From: an uncultured Acetatifactor sp.
GTDB lineage: Bacteria > Bacillota > Clostridia > Lachnospirales > Lachnospiraceae
NCBI GenBank assembly: GCA_910578215.1
Contig: CAJTPH010000004.1
Coordinates: 61,324 to 125,323 of the forward strand
DNA: 64,000 nt
Direction of reading: 5' to 3'
The notes under the pieces were generated by a model. That model worked only from the letters and a program-made list of their open reading frames with translations, was not told where the DNA came from and did not search any database. Made by a program: the position numbers and the translations under genes. Of the stretch, positions 45,320 to 54,467 are shown in pieces. Each line of letters starts with the position of its first letter. Position 1 is the stretch's first letter.

Positions 45320-45384
45320 GGAATCCTCCTGCCGCAAGCATTCTTATTAGCGTTTTGCTTTCCTTCAAAATAAATATGCACTTT

Positions 45385-45861
45385 CTATATTTCATATAAA
45401 ATGTCCTCAATGGATATAATGGGACAGTCTATCCTTTGAGAGAGCAATCCTTCTATTTCGTCAAAAAAGGTAATCGGTGTGACAATAACCGCATCTACTT
45501 CCGGCATTTTGTCATCCGGAGTAATCACAGAAATATCAGCATATATTCCCCCTGCATTCCTGTCTATTCCATATTTTACTTTTACCTCAGAGCCCGAGAG
45601 CTCGTTTAACAATGTTTCCCCAACATAATTCATTCCGTAAATGGCTATCTCCCGATATCCTTTTTTTAAACAGTACTCCTCTATTGACTTATTTTCCTGC
45701 TTCACTTTTACCCATTGGTTCATTAAAAGGTATAATGCCAGATGCTTATCCGCATACTCCTTCTGTTTGTTTGCCTTTTTAGAGGTCTGCTTTGCCGCAG
45801 CTCCAGCTCCCACCAAAGCACCTGTTACCATTGATAAAACTGCCACGACACCTTTTTTCAT
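45385..45861 (-). CDS. Small protein with signal-like N-terminus and the block's Rossmann-like domain
   Basis: A 158-aa protein; AGGAGGGAG 8 nt upstream fixes the start. A short hydrophobic segment (VVAVLSMVTGALVGAGAAA) is followed by a Lys-rich helix, then EIAIYGMNYVGETLLNELSG and VDAVIVTPITFFDEI. The second half matches the extra domain found fused to five glycan enzymes of the block, here standing alone. Function unknown; a regulatory or scaffold role is possible. Confidence 0.6.
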   Translation of the reverse strand: MKKGVVAVLSMVTGALVGAGAAAKQTSKKANKQKEYADKHLALYLLMNQWVKVKQENKSIEEYCLKKGYREIAIYGMNYVGETLLNELSGSEVKVKYGIDRNAGGIYADISVITPDDKMPEVDAVIVTPITFFDEIEGLLSQRIDCPIISIEDILYEI

Positions 45862-45915
45862 GACTAAATCTCCCTCCTTGTCTGTCATTCAAGCCTTCAA
45901 GCCCGTCTTCTGCCT

Positions 45916-47058
45916 TCAGTCGCAATAATTCTTTTTCAGAAATTCATAAGACCTGTTTATCATTGGCTGCAGTTTATTTTTTACCTCTGTATAATCTATT
46001 TTTTTATTTATATTTATTTTCTTTGGCGTATCTATCAACCGCTCCTCCAAACCGGATATTTCCGTTATCTGATCCAGCCTCAAATCAGATCTTCTATCCA
46101 CAAAGCGCCATTTGTAGCACCAAAACTCCTTTTCCATGATTATGGAAAAAATGACCCCATGAAAGGAACTGGTACACACATATGCGGCATTTCTAACCAG
46201 AAATAAAAACTGAGGGGTTCCGATGCTATTATAATATGTCACATTTGGAATCTTCGTATTACAACGTGGCGCCAAGCATACCACTTGTTTTATTCCCGTC
46301 TTTTTTTGCAGCTCACGCAAAACAGCTTCAGCTAACCTGTTCAGCTGTGCGGGAATGTATAAGAGAATATATTTTTCAGGAATATCAATCCTTTTCTCGT
46401 ATTTGCGCCACTCATTTTTTGTAAAGAGCAATGTAGGATCTACAACATTCTCAACCCTCTTTCCGGACATTTGTTCAAACATCGGAATGTTGCCCTTTTC
46501 ACGAATAGAAATGGCGTTAAATTCTTTTAAATGCTTTTCCATTTTCCTGAATACCTGCCGATATTCAGGATATATTCTGCCCATGGGCTGACTCGCCGCA
46601 TATGCAATTCTTTCTGCATCCGGCCTGCCCATATCCAAAAATAAAACACGATTATACTCACAGGGATGCCAAATCTGGTCGCTTCCGCAGATTAATACAT
46701 CCGCTTGCATCGCTAATTTTTCAACCTGCTCCTTACGAAACAGCTGATAAAATTCTACCTTCGTCTCGCTCATAATTCTTTTTATCATCTCTCTGGTCAA
46801 ACAGGATGCTTTAAAGGAATTTAAAAAAGGATTAAAGTGATGATAATAATAATCCCACAGAAGCCTGATGTTTCTTTCTCTGTAAGAGACAAGCATTACC
46901 CTTTTATACCCCAGCTTACTGACCGCCATTGCCATTGCACAGCTCTGCAAGACCTGACCGTAATTTACAACAACATCCGCATCGCACCATGTGACAATCA
47001 TTGCAATTTTATTCCTGTTGTTTGTAACGACACTTTTTTCCGATATATCTTTTTTCAT
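45916..47058 (-). CDS. Polysaccharide pyruvyl transferase family protein
   Basis: 380 aa of the PS_pyruv_trans family, which adds a pyruvate ketal to a sugar using phosphoenolpyruvate. Visible: ILYIPAQLN, the VVNYGQVLQSCAM start, LICGSDQIWHP and VCTSSFHGVIFSIIM, all typical for the GT-B-like fold. The gene overlaps the upstream glycosyltransferase by 50 bp. Codon use here is clearly A/T-rich compared with the window ends. Confidence 0.8.
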   Translation of the reverse strand: MKKDISEKSVVTNNRNKIAMIVTWCDADVVVNYGQVLQSCAMAMAVSKLGYKRVMLVSYRERNIRLLWDYYYHHFNPFLNSFKASCLTREMIKRIMSETKVEFYQLFRKEQVEKLAMQADVLICGSDQIWHPCEYNRVLFLDMGRPDAERIAYAASQPMGRIYPEYRQVFRKMEKHLKEFNAISIREKGNIPMFEQMSGKRVENVVDPTLLFTKNEWRKYEKRIDIPEKYILLYIPAQLNRLAEAVLRELQKKTGIKQVVCLAPRCNTKIPNVTYYNSIGTPQFLFLVRNAAYVCTSSFHGVIFSIIMEKEFWCYKWRFVDRRSDLRLDQITEISGLEERLIDTPKKININKKIDYTEVKNKLQPMINRSYEFLKKNYCD

Positions 47059-48034
47059 GATACTTACGCTCCAGTTTTTTCTTTTTACAATGTAATAAAT
47101 AATAAAACTTGAATAAGTAATTCATTTCAGGAAGGTCTGTATCAAATAAACCAGTACCCATCATGCTTTGAAACTTATACAATAGCTCTGCCAGGTCATT
47201 CATTCCTCTGTTTCTAAAACGCGGTGTCTGGGACAGTTCAATCAGCATATGATACTTCCGAAGCCGCTCCCTATACCTGACAGATTTTGCGTAAAAGCTC
47301 TTGTCAAACGGATAACTTATACCTGCTTTTTCCCAGATAAAGCTGTGAATTTCTCTATCCCTTTTTTCCTGTTGGGCAATCAGATGGCTGGTACGATTTC
47401 CTTCAAAAACCCGGTATCCTACAAGAAAATTTGGCAAGTTCTCCACCTCCGCATACATGGAAATATTGATCCACAGCCAATAATCCTCGCATACGTTTCC
47501 ACTGTATTGCAGGCCATACCTTTTTATTATAGACTTCCGCATCAACACGGCTGAGGAGATAAAGCAATTGGAAATATATAATGACATCTTTACAGCCCGG
47601 GATTTTGCCGGATAAACACAAACATTGACAATTTTTCCTCTATTATTTATTATGTACGCATTACTTCCACACATACCCACATCAGGATGCTTTTCAAGAA
47701 ATAAAATTTGCCTCTCCAATTTATTTCTTATCCATATATCATCGTCATCAATGCGGGCAATATACTTCCCCTTTGCCATCTCCAGCCCAATATTCAGGGA
47801 AGGTGAAACTCCTAATCTGGTCTTATTAATTACTACTCTCAGCCGGGAATCATGGAAGGAATTCAAAATATCAAATGTGTGATCATGGGTCCCATATTCG
47901 ATAACGATTATGATTTCAAAATTCTGATATGTCTGGCTGAAGACACTTTGCAATGCTTCCTTCAAGTACCGTTCCCCATTATAAACAGTCATCACAACCG
48001 AAACTAACGGCATACCTTTCATTGCCTGCTTCAT
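47009..48034 (-). CDS. Family 2 glycosyltransferase
   Basis: GT-A enzyme (~341 aa from the ATG at 48034, preceded by AAAGGCGG). The catalytic start is LVSVVMTVYNGERYLKEALQ and the metal motif lies in YIARIDDDDIW. The frame extends upstream to 48142, but that part lacks family similarity and overlaps the previous gene. The C-terminus runs 50 bp into the pyruvyl transferase gene. Sugar and acceptor unknown. Confidence 0.8.
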   Translation of the reverse strand: MKQAMKGMPLVSVVMTVYNGERYLKEALQSVFSQTYQNFEIIIVIEYGTHDHTFDILNSFHDSRLRVVINKTRLGVSPSLNIGLEMAKGKYIARIDDDDIWIRNKLERQILFLEKHPDVGMCGSNAYIINNRGKIVNVCVYPAKSRAVKMSLYISNCFISSAVLMRKSIIKRYGLQYSGNVCEDYWLWINISMYAEVENLPNFLVGYRVFEGNRTSHLIAQQEKRDREIHSFIWEKAGISYPFDKSFYAKSVRYRERLRKYHMLIELSQTPRFRNRGMNDLAELLYKFQSMMGTGLFDTDLPEMNYLFKFYYLLHCKKKKLERKYHEKRYIGKKCRYKQQE

Positions 48035-48098
48035 CCTGTAATCCGCCTTTCTGCAAAAAATCCTCTGCCGAGAAATGTTAATATGCTTTTGGGAGACA

Positions 48099-49277
48099 CT
48101 ATACCACAATATCTGCAACCGTCTCAAAAAAAGGACGTTCAATGCAATCGTTGCCTTTAATATATTCTCTTATGTATCGCTCTCTAACCGTAGGATCAAT
48201 CCGTTTAACAGAACGCTTCAGTTCCATGTCACTGTGTTTATGCCAAAAATCAAAGCACTTTATTTGAAGATAATTTTCCAGAACGGGGATATCCTTTTGG
48301 GCAGATACCTCCGGCAAGCTATAAAGCAAAACGGGCTTGTCAAATAAGATTATGTAATTCCATGCGGTTGTGGCAGTAGCCACTACTATTTCAGCATTTC
48401 TGACCAGCTCAGGTGTTTTAAACTGGACTATCTCCCTGTCCCCAAATTCATTGCCGTCATACTTCACTCTTGGATGGCCTGCAATAATAACCTTTAATTC
48501 CGGGAAAATGCTTTCCAGCCGGTCAAGCATCTTTCTGATTTTTTGCAGCCCTCTCTCCTTGGAAACCTTTTCCCCATTAAACAAAACATTATCGGGATGA
48601 TTATTATATAGTCCCTCATCAATAAAACAAATACTCCTATTTTTACAGCACGGCGTATTCTTTAACTCCAAAAAAAGATCATAGTCCAAGGTCTGTATTG
48701 AATAATTCTTACAGTGCCGAAGTGCAAGCGGCATTTTAAATCTATCCCACTCTGTGGAATAAAAAACGGCCTTAGGAGGATTAAACAATGTATATAAATC
48801 AAAAATATAGTCAAAAATACTCTTTTTTAAAATTGGAGCCATACACGATAAAACAGCATCGCTTATACTTTTCTTCTCAACCTTTATACTCCACTTTATT
48901 TTCTGAAGGATTGTCCAACGATTAAATTCTTCCTCATACATCAAGGGCGCACATATTTTTAATTCATAATAAACACTATGATTTCTGTATATTTCCCTGC
49001 GTAACTCCATGGTATCCCTGTAATTAACTAAGAGAATAAATATACTCTTTTTATTGCATTTTGTTTTTCTTCTTAATTCCTCCATTGATTTTGGATAAAA
49101 TACAGGGACAGAATATGTACATGCATGATTCGCTGCCACCTTCCTGGACCTTGCCAAAAGGTGTATCATCGACCATACCTCCACCTTACATCCCTTCCTT
49201 TTAAAATACTCAATACCAAAGCGTTCATAATCTCTGTTTTCAAAAAAATTTTGGTATATAAAAACTATCTTTTTCAT
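48099..49277 (-). CDS. Unknown glycan-block protein, possible GT-B transferase
   Basis: 392 aa. MKKIVFIYQNFFENRDYERF resembles the first strand of a GT-B fold. The C-terminal part (VIIAGHPRVKYDG, then ELVRNAEIVVATATTAWNY and KPVLLYSLPE) looks like the donor half of a transferase related to capsule or teichoic acid enzymes. No decisive motif. The start is uncertain: ATG 49277 (weak AAGGGA directly before it) or TTG 49301. It lies in the most A/T-rich part of the block. Confidence 0.55.
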   Translation of the reverse strand: MKKIVFIYQNFFENRDYERFGIEYFKRKGCKVEVWSMIHLLARSRKVAANHACTYSVPVFYPKSMEELRRKTKCNKKSIFILLVNYRDTMELRREIYRNHSVYYELKICAPLMYEEEFNRWTILQKIKWSIKVEKKSISDAVLSCMAPILKKSIFDYIFDLYTLFNPPKAVFYSTEWDRFKMPLALRHCKNYSIQTLDYDLFLELKNTPCCKNRSICFIDEGLYNNHPDNVLFNGEKVSKERGLQKIRKMLDRLESIFPELKVIIAGHPRVKYDGNEFGDREIVQFKTPELVRNAEIVVATATTAWNYIILFDKPVLLYSLPEVSAQKDIPVLENYLQIKCFDFWHKHSDMELKRSVKRIDPTVRERYIREYIKGNDCIERPFFETVADIVV

Positions 49278-49366
49278 TCCCTTAATGTATGATGCCAACA
49301 ACGAGCAACACCATATCCACCTCTCCCAGCATTTTACATCTCTCCAAAAAACACAGCTATGAAAGC

Positions 49367-51895
49367 TCAGTATGTCATTCTAAATATTTCTTCCCCAACC
49401 ATATCACCTGTATCATTTTGCTGCGTATTCTGTCTTTGTTTCACATACTCTATAAAACGCTTTAAATCAACATATATCTCATTGATGATATTGTTTTCGT
49501 CGGGCACTACTTCCCTGTGTTTATCCTGCGAAATATCCAATTCTACCTTCTCAACGCCTTCCGAATTCAAATTGACCAAAATAATATTCTTATTTTTTGC
49601 CGACAAAAGCATAAGCCTATCATTATTTTGTTTTACTGCTCCGTATTTTGCAGCCGTCAATCTGCCGCTGCGCATTACGGTTGCTTCAGTCTCCTCCTCA
49701 TTCTGCAATTTGACCTCTGTCAATTTCCTGTCAGACAAATCCAGCTTCACCAGCATATTGGCAAAACACGGCACAAAGTAAATAGACTGTTGATAAAGAA
49801 AGCTTTTTGAAAAGCATGGGGCATCATTTTCATCCGCTTTTTTGGTAAAAATCATTTCAAAGCCCCTGGGAAAAGCTTCATACTTTATACACTCTCCGGT
49901 TTTTTCGTCCCAGGAGTATATCATTCTTCCTAACCCGGCCAGCCAAAAAAGGCTGCCGTCGAAACAAAGCGTGTAAATACCCTTTAGCTCTGTAGATACT
50001 TCTAAAATATCCGTCTGCTCCGTTTTTAAATCAAACCTGTATATTTTATTGCTGTGCCTTAAGGGGATATATACAAGATCACCTACACGCAATATATTGC
50101 CGCGCAATTCGTCGCCGGCATTTGCATCCGGATAATACAGAAATTCCATTTTATCCATACACAAATCAACCCTTATCACTACTAATTTAGCGGAGAAGAT
50201 ATAAATATAATTATCAAATTCAAATACATCCTCCTCCCTAAAGTCAAGCCAGCCATGCTTTTCTTTCTCGACGTCAATATATTTCCACTCCCTCTTGTGC
50301 AGATTATAAAACGCTAACGCAGGCCTCGAATTACGGCTTGACAATATGAAATATTCATGCCACTTACAAATACCCACATATAAATTATTTTTCTTTTTTT
50401 CTTCTATTAATTCTATAACCGCGGTTTTTCCCGTAATTAAGCTGGTCTTATACAATGCATTGTCATTGATTGCAGGATAAATTATATCGTTTCCATCCCA
50501 CACGGCATCAATGAAAAAGGGCTTTCTGACATACTCTGCATCAACATTCTGATACATGATCGGATTCCCTGTCTGCTGGTACACCTGCACAACACTGCTT
50601 CCGTCTCCGTAATATGCGTCGCTCAGGACGACCGCCCTGTCCATATCCGTTGATTCATCATATATTCCCCAGCCTTCTTCTATGAAGCGTTTTTTTATCT
50701 CAAGATATCTCGGCACAAGCCATGGGCGCATGGACTTCAGCGTAGTCTCCAGCAATGGATGGGGTCTCCAAAGAAGTGCGACATTTTCTCTCTCCTCTTT
50801 AAAGACATTCAGCGAACCTTCTATTGCTTCAAGCCATTTCTCATTATTTTGCAAAAGCGATGAAAGCCCCGTATTATAAAAAATAATTTTTTTCCGTCCT
50901 CCATCCGCCTTTTCAATGATCTTGAGCCATTTCCTAGGAACCTCCTGGCTCCCCTTTTTTAGTCTCTGAACCTTGTCCAGCTTCGGAGAACCAAGTCCCA
51001 ATATCTTCTGCTCCAAATATTTTCTATCCAAATGCATTCCCGACATTCCGCTTGCTTTGGCTGCTTTCAAATATTCGTTTACATAGATTTTCTTCATCTT
51101 CTCAGACTGCACAATTACCTTATCTGCAATCACAACTCCCGGAAGCCAGACAAAATGCTTTATCCCGTTTACCGCAGCCTGGTCATCCGGGTCCACCTCT
51201 CCCAGCAAAAAATATGGCACATATACCAGCTTTTCTGTATGCTTTTTTAACTCTCTGGCATAAAAATCCGGGTGAACGCTGGTTACTATATTAAAATTAT
51301 CATAAGGATTATGTATATATATAACATCCGGCCTGCGTTCCTTTATTGAATATTTCTGCCAGGAAGTAATTATGATATTTTCCGGAAAATCAAAACCCTC
51401 ATAATGCATTTCTCCAAAGCTTCCATCCGGATTCCGGTCATAATAGGGTATTGGGATCACATAGGCCACACAATCCTTATTCTCCGCCGCAGCAAAATAA
51501 ATACTCTCCAGGCTGTCCCACATGGACGCCTTGTATGGCAGAAAAACAATCTCCTTTTGAGTCTTTATATTATTTTTAACACTGTTTTCCAGCTTGATAG
51601 CCTGCTTTTTCAGCCTCTTTTGTATCTTAATTTCATCTATGGCACCATGATCCAATTCTTCATAAACATGAAACAACAGCTCACAATATTCTTCCAGGCA
51701 GCGCACCGTAGCATGCTCCTTCCCCTCCAGTCTCTCAATGCTTTCACCTATTGAGACTGCAAATTCCTGGCATTCGCCAAGCATGCTCTTTACCGTACCA
51801 TAATTCCTTTGTCTCAGCGCCGTCTTAATTTCCTCGTGAGCCTGAAAAAGACTGTTTATACAATCTTCAATTTGACTTTTCTGGTCTTTTTTCAT
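49367..51895 (-). CDS. Large protein: TagB-like transferase domain joined to a C-terminal propeller
   Basis: 842 aa. Residues 1-110 are helical and charged. Residues ~115-475 resemble the CDP-glycerol phosphotransferase fold: IVFLPYKASMWDSLESIYFA, IYIHNPYDNFN, LLWRPHPLLET and DAYYGDGSSVVQVYQQTGNP, the last in the place of the DYSS signature. From ~480 to the end come repeated strands with periodic W/F and DG turns (WDGNDIIYPAIND, FDGSLFWLAGLG), like a beta propeller. I do not know a named family with this pairing. Confidence 0.65.
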   Translation of the reverse strand: MKKDQKSQIEDCINSLFQAHEEIKTALRQRNYGTVKSMLGECQEFAVSIGESIERLEGKEHATVRCLEEYCELLFHVYEELDHGAIDEIKIQKRLKKQAIKLENSVKNNIKTQKEIVFLPYKASMWDSLESIYFAAAENKDCVAYVIPIPYYDRNPDGSFGEMHYEGFDFPENIIITSWQKYSIKERRPDVIYIHNPYDNFNIVTSVHPDFYARELKKHTEKLVYVPYFLLGEVDPDDQAAVNGIKHFVWLPGVVIADKVIVQSEKMKKIYVNEYLKAAKASGMSGMHLDRKYLEQKILGLGSPKLDKVQRLKKGSQEVPRKWLKIIEKADGGRKKIIFYNTGLSSLLQNNEKWLEAIEGSLNVFKEERENVALLWRPHPLLETTLKSMRPWLVPRYLEIKKRFIEEGWGIYDESTDMDRAVVLSDAYYGDGSSVVQVYQQTGNPIMYQNVDAEYVRKPFFIDAVWDGNDIIYPAINDNALYKTSLITGKTAVIELIEEKKKNNLYVGICKWHEYFILSSRNSRPALAFYNLHKREWKYIDVEKEKHGWLDFREEDVFEFDNYIYIFSAKLVVIRVDLCMDKMEFLYYPDANAGDELRGNILRVGDLVYIPLRHSNKIYRFDLKTEQTDILEVSTELKGIYTLCFDGSLFWLAGLGRMIYSWDEKTGECIKYEAFPRGFEMIFTKKADENDAPCFSKSFLYQQSIYFVPCFANMLVKLDLSDRKLTEVKLQNEEETEATVMRSGRLTAAKYGAVKQNNDRLMLLSAKNKNIILVNLNSEGVEKVELDISQDKHREVVPDENNIINEIYVDLKRFIEYVKQRQNTQQNDTGDMVGEEIFRMTY

Positions 51896-51931
51896 TTCAT
51901 GTTCTTCCTATTGATCAAAGTTGCCTGGGCT

Positions 51932-52765
51932 CTACCAACAGGTCCTTCCCCCGTCGACAACCACTGTAGAGCCTGTCATATAGCTGCTTGCATCCGATAA
52001 CATATATATGATCGTAGCTTTATATTCCTCAATATCTGCCATTCTCCCCATGGGTATAAGATTTGTGAGCCTGTCTACAAAGTCCTTATCCTGGCCATTA
52101 TATACCCCTGCAGGGCAAAGAGCGTTGCACCGCACTCCCTTTTCGGCATAATAAGTAGCCAGATACCTTGTCATTCCTATAAGCCCATGCTTAATTACCG
52201 AATAAGTAACCGGCTTAATAGCCTGTTCTTCATCCCTCAAGCCATCTTTCCTGTATATTCTCTGGTCCGGCGCGATAATTCCCAGATCTGAGGAAATATT
52301 GAGGATCACTCCCTTGTGCTGGCCGGCCATTACCGCTCCAAATACCTGCGAACACAAAAATGCGCCTGTCAATCCAACGGCTATGTCATCCATCCAGATT
52401 TGTAAAGGAAAATTCTCAAACCGAATGGCCGCCATATTAGCTGCATGCCCCTCCATCTTGGGATTATTGGCGGCATTATTTATCAAGCCGTCAATGGCTT
52501 TATAACGGCAAAGAATTTCATCTCTTATTTTTTCCAGCCCTTCACGGGAAGTTATATCCGCCGGCATTCCGCATATTCTGTGACCACCGTACTTCTCTCC
52601 CAGTTCACCGACGGCTCTGTCCAATGCCTCCTTGGAAATATCCAGCAAAACAGTCATTCCCCCGGCATCCAAAACAGCTTCCGCATGCTTTCTGCCCAGT
52701 AACCCTGCCCCTCCGGTAATAACGATTAATTGATTGTCCAATTTGAATTTATCTAATGTACCCAT
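51932..52765 (-). CDS. Short-chain dehydrogenase, PtmA-like
   Basis: Classical SDR (277 aa): ITGGAGLLGRKHAEAVLDAGG (cofactor loop), NNAANNP, catalytic Ser in LNISSDLG and Y-x-x-x-K in TYSVIKHG. It ends STVVVDGGRTCW. The GGAGLLG loop and the KPVTYSVIKHGLIG stretch resemble oxidoreductases of flagellin-modification clusters (PtmA type). The substrate is likely an activated sugar or ulosonic acid precursor. Confidence 0.75.
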   Translation of the reverse strand: MGTLDKFKLDNQLIVITGGAGLLGRKHAEAVLDAGGMTVLLDISKEALDRAVGELGEKYGGHRICGMPADITSREGLEKIRDEILCRYKAIDGLINNAANNPKMEGHAANMAAIRFENFPLQIWMDDIAVGLTGAFLCSQVFGAVMAGQHKGVILNISSDLGIIAPDQRIYRKDGLRDEEQAIKPVTYSVIKHGLIGMTRYLATYYAEKGVRCNALCPAGVYNGQDKDFVDRLTNLIPMGRMADIEEYKATIIYMLSDASSYMTGSTVVVDGGRTCW

Positions 52766-52768
52766 ACC

Positions 52769-53659
52769 TTAATCCTTCCTGAATATTCCAAATAAAGTAT
52801 CGCATTTATTCATGCCTCTCAGCTTATTTTCATATTCCTTATTCAGCTTATCATCATCAAGCATATTCCATTTGACATGCCCTCCCGGCATATTTTCAGA
52901 CAGCCAGTACAGATGATTGGATAACGGATATCTTTGTATCTGTCCATTGCTGACTACGGAAAATCCGCCCTGGCGCATTAACATTTCCAAAGACTCTGAG
53001 GTATACAAAAATAAATGTTCACTCCAAAATGTAAAATCCATAAAGCTCCTGGAATGGTACTGCGAGATCAATGCATCCTCCGCATTGGGCGTCTCTATCA
53101 CAAGCAAGCCCCCATCTGCCAATCTGTTCTTTATATCCGACACTACCTTCCCAGGGTCCTTCAGATGCTCTATAACATGAAACATTGTAACCACATTAAA
53201 TGTTACTTCCTCATCTATGTCGTTCAACCGTTGATAAACATTTATTTTATCATTATGCAGACGCTTACATGCTTCTCTGTCAAGCTCCACGCCCATAATA
53301 TTATTCGTAATTTTTTCTTCTCTCAGCCTTTTTAAAAAGCCTCCGTTCCCACACCCAAAATCCAGAATGTTACCCCCCCCCACGCACATTTTGCCAAGCA
53401 TCGCCGTTCTTCTACAATCATCAGCACGTGTCTCTTTTACCCAGGAGTCCCACATTTCCTCCGTGTATTCATCCTTTGATGCATCATACTGGTTTTTACG
53501 CATGTTTCCTTCTTCATAAAACCCCTCATATACCTGTGAAAAAGATGATAACTGCAGTGACCTGCAATTGCTGCATTTCATCACATCCACCTCAGAATGA
53601 TCACGCGTTCCCTTATGAAACAGCTCAAAGGCTTCGTTTCCGCAAACCAAACATTTCAT
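52769..53659 (-). CDS. SAM-dependent methyltransferase with zinc finger, containing a G9 tract
   Basis: The N-terminal zinc ribbon has C3, C6, C29 and C32. Motif I is NILDFGCGNGG, then GVELDREACKRL and MFHVIEHLKDPG, with the rest a typical sugar methyltransferase (296 aa). Codons for VGGGN just before motif I form a run of nine G on the coding strand (53373-53381). The frame is open as read; a change of one G would stop translation soon after. Three bases separate it from the SDR upstream. Confidence 0.85.
   Translation of the reverse strand: MKCLVCGNEAFELFHKGTRDHSEVDVMKCSNCRSLQLSSFSQVYEGFYEEGNMRKNQYDASKDEYTEEMWDSWVKETRADDCRRTAMLGKMCVGGGNILDFGCGNGGFLKRLREEKITNNIMGVELDREACKRLHNDKINVYQRLNDIDEEVTFNVVTMFHVIEHLKDPGKVVSDIKNRLADGGLLVIETPNAEDALISQYHSRSFMDFTFWSEHLFLYTSESLEMLMRQGGFSVVSNGQIQRYPLSNHLYWLSENMPGGHVKWNMLDDDKLNKEYENKLRGMNKCDTLFGIFRKD
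53373..53381 (-). repeat. Homopolymeric G9 tract inside a methyltransferase gene
   Basis: Nine C on the plus strand (nine G in the coding direction), in frame as read. Tracts of this length slip during replication and act as on/off switches in other bacteria. Confidence 0.6.
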
Positions 53660-53661
53660 CT

Positions 53662-54435
53662 CTAAATTCCCCTACTCTGGCCGCCGTCAGCCTGAATAAC
53701 AGAGCCTGTCGTAAAACCCGACCTTTCGGATGCCAAAAATAAAACCGTCTCTGCAATTTCTTCTGAAGTGCCAAAACGTTTCATCGGCACTTCGGTTTCC
53801 AGGTACTCTTTTGTACCGTCCGGCTCCTGCATTGTCAGCTCCTCCCATCTTCCACCCTGGAAAAAAATATTCCCGGGCGAAACGGCATTAATCCTGATGC
53901 CTCGCCTTATCAATATAGGCGCTGCATACTTTACAAGAGAGATAACCCCCGCCTTTGCAGCCGCATATGCCGGCGGCGCACCGATTCTTTCATGTGCAGC
54001 CAGCGATCCCATCAGCACAATACTCCCGCCGCTGTCCGAAAATAAATCCAGCGCATCATGGATAAGCCCCACCGCACTCAAAAGATTTACCTTGAGCATA
54101 TACTGCCATTCTTCCAAATCAAATTTATCGTCTGAAATCGGTTTTCCCGTTCCTAAATTACCCACAATAATGTCAATATGGGATACAAATTCCTTCATTT
54201 TGTATATGGTATCTCTGATAAAGCCGTTTTCAGACATATCTCCCTGAATACCGTACACCTTATTGTCTCCGAACTTTTTACGAAGTATATTAACTGCATC
54301 GTCCAATTTGCTTTGGCTTCTCCCATTGATTATGACCGCTGCCCCCTCCCTAAGGAAGGCTTCTGCAATTGCCTTTCCAATTCCGCCGGTGGATGCCGTT
54401 ATAAAAACAGTCTTTCCCAACAAACCCAATTCCAT
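53662..54435 (-). CDS. Short-chain dehydrogenase
   Basis: Classical SDR (257 aa): TASTGGIGKAIAEAF cofactor loop, GNLGTGK, Ser in VLMGSLAAHERIG and the catalytic YAAAK. The C-terminus SVIQADGGQSRGI is typical. It is the second SDR of the ulosonic acid part of the block, 2 bp from the methyltransferase. Its substrate is unknown. Confidence 0.8.
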   Translation of the reverse strand: MELGLLGKTVFITASTGGIGKAIAEAFLREGAAVIINGRSQSKLDDAVNILRKKFGDNKVYGIQGDMSENGFIRDTIYKMKEFVSHIDIIVGNLGTGKPISDDKFDLEEWQYMLKVNLLSAVGLIHDALDLFSDSGGSIVLMGSLAAHERIGAPPAYAAAKAGVISLVKYAAPILIRRGIRINAVSPGNIFFQGGRWEELTMQEPDGTKEYLETEVPMKRFGTSEEIAETVLFLASERSGFTTGSVIQADGGQSRGI

Positions 54436-54467
54436 GCCACTACTCCAATGTCTCTATCCCAATGTTT

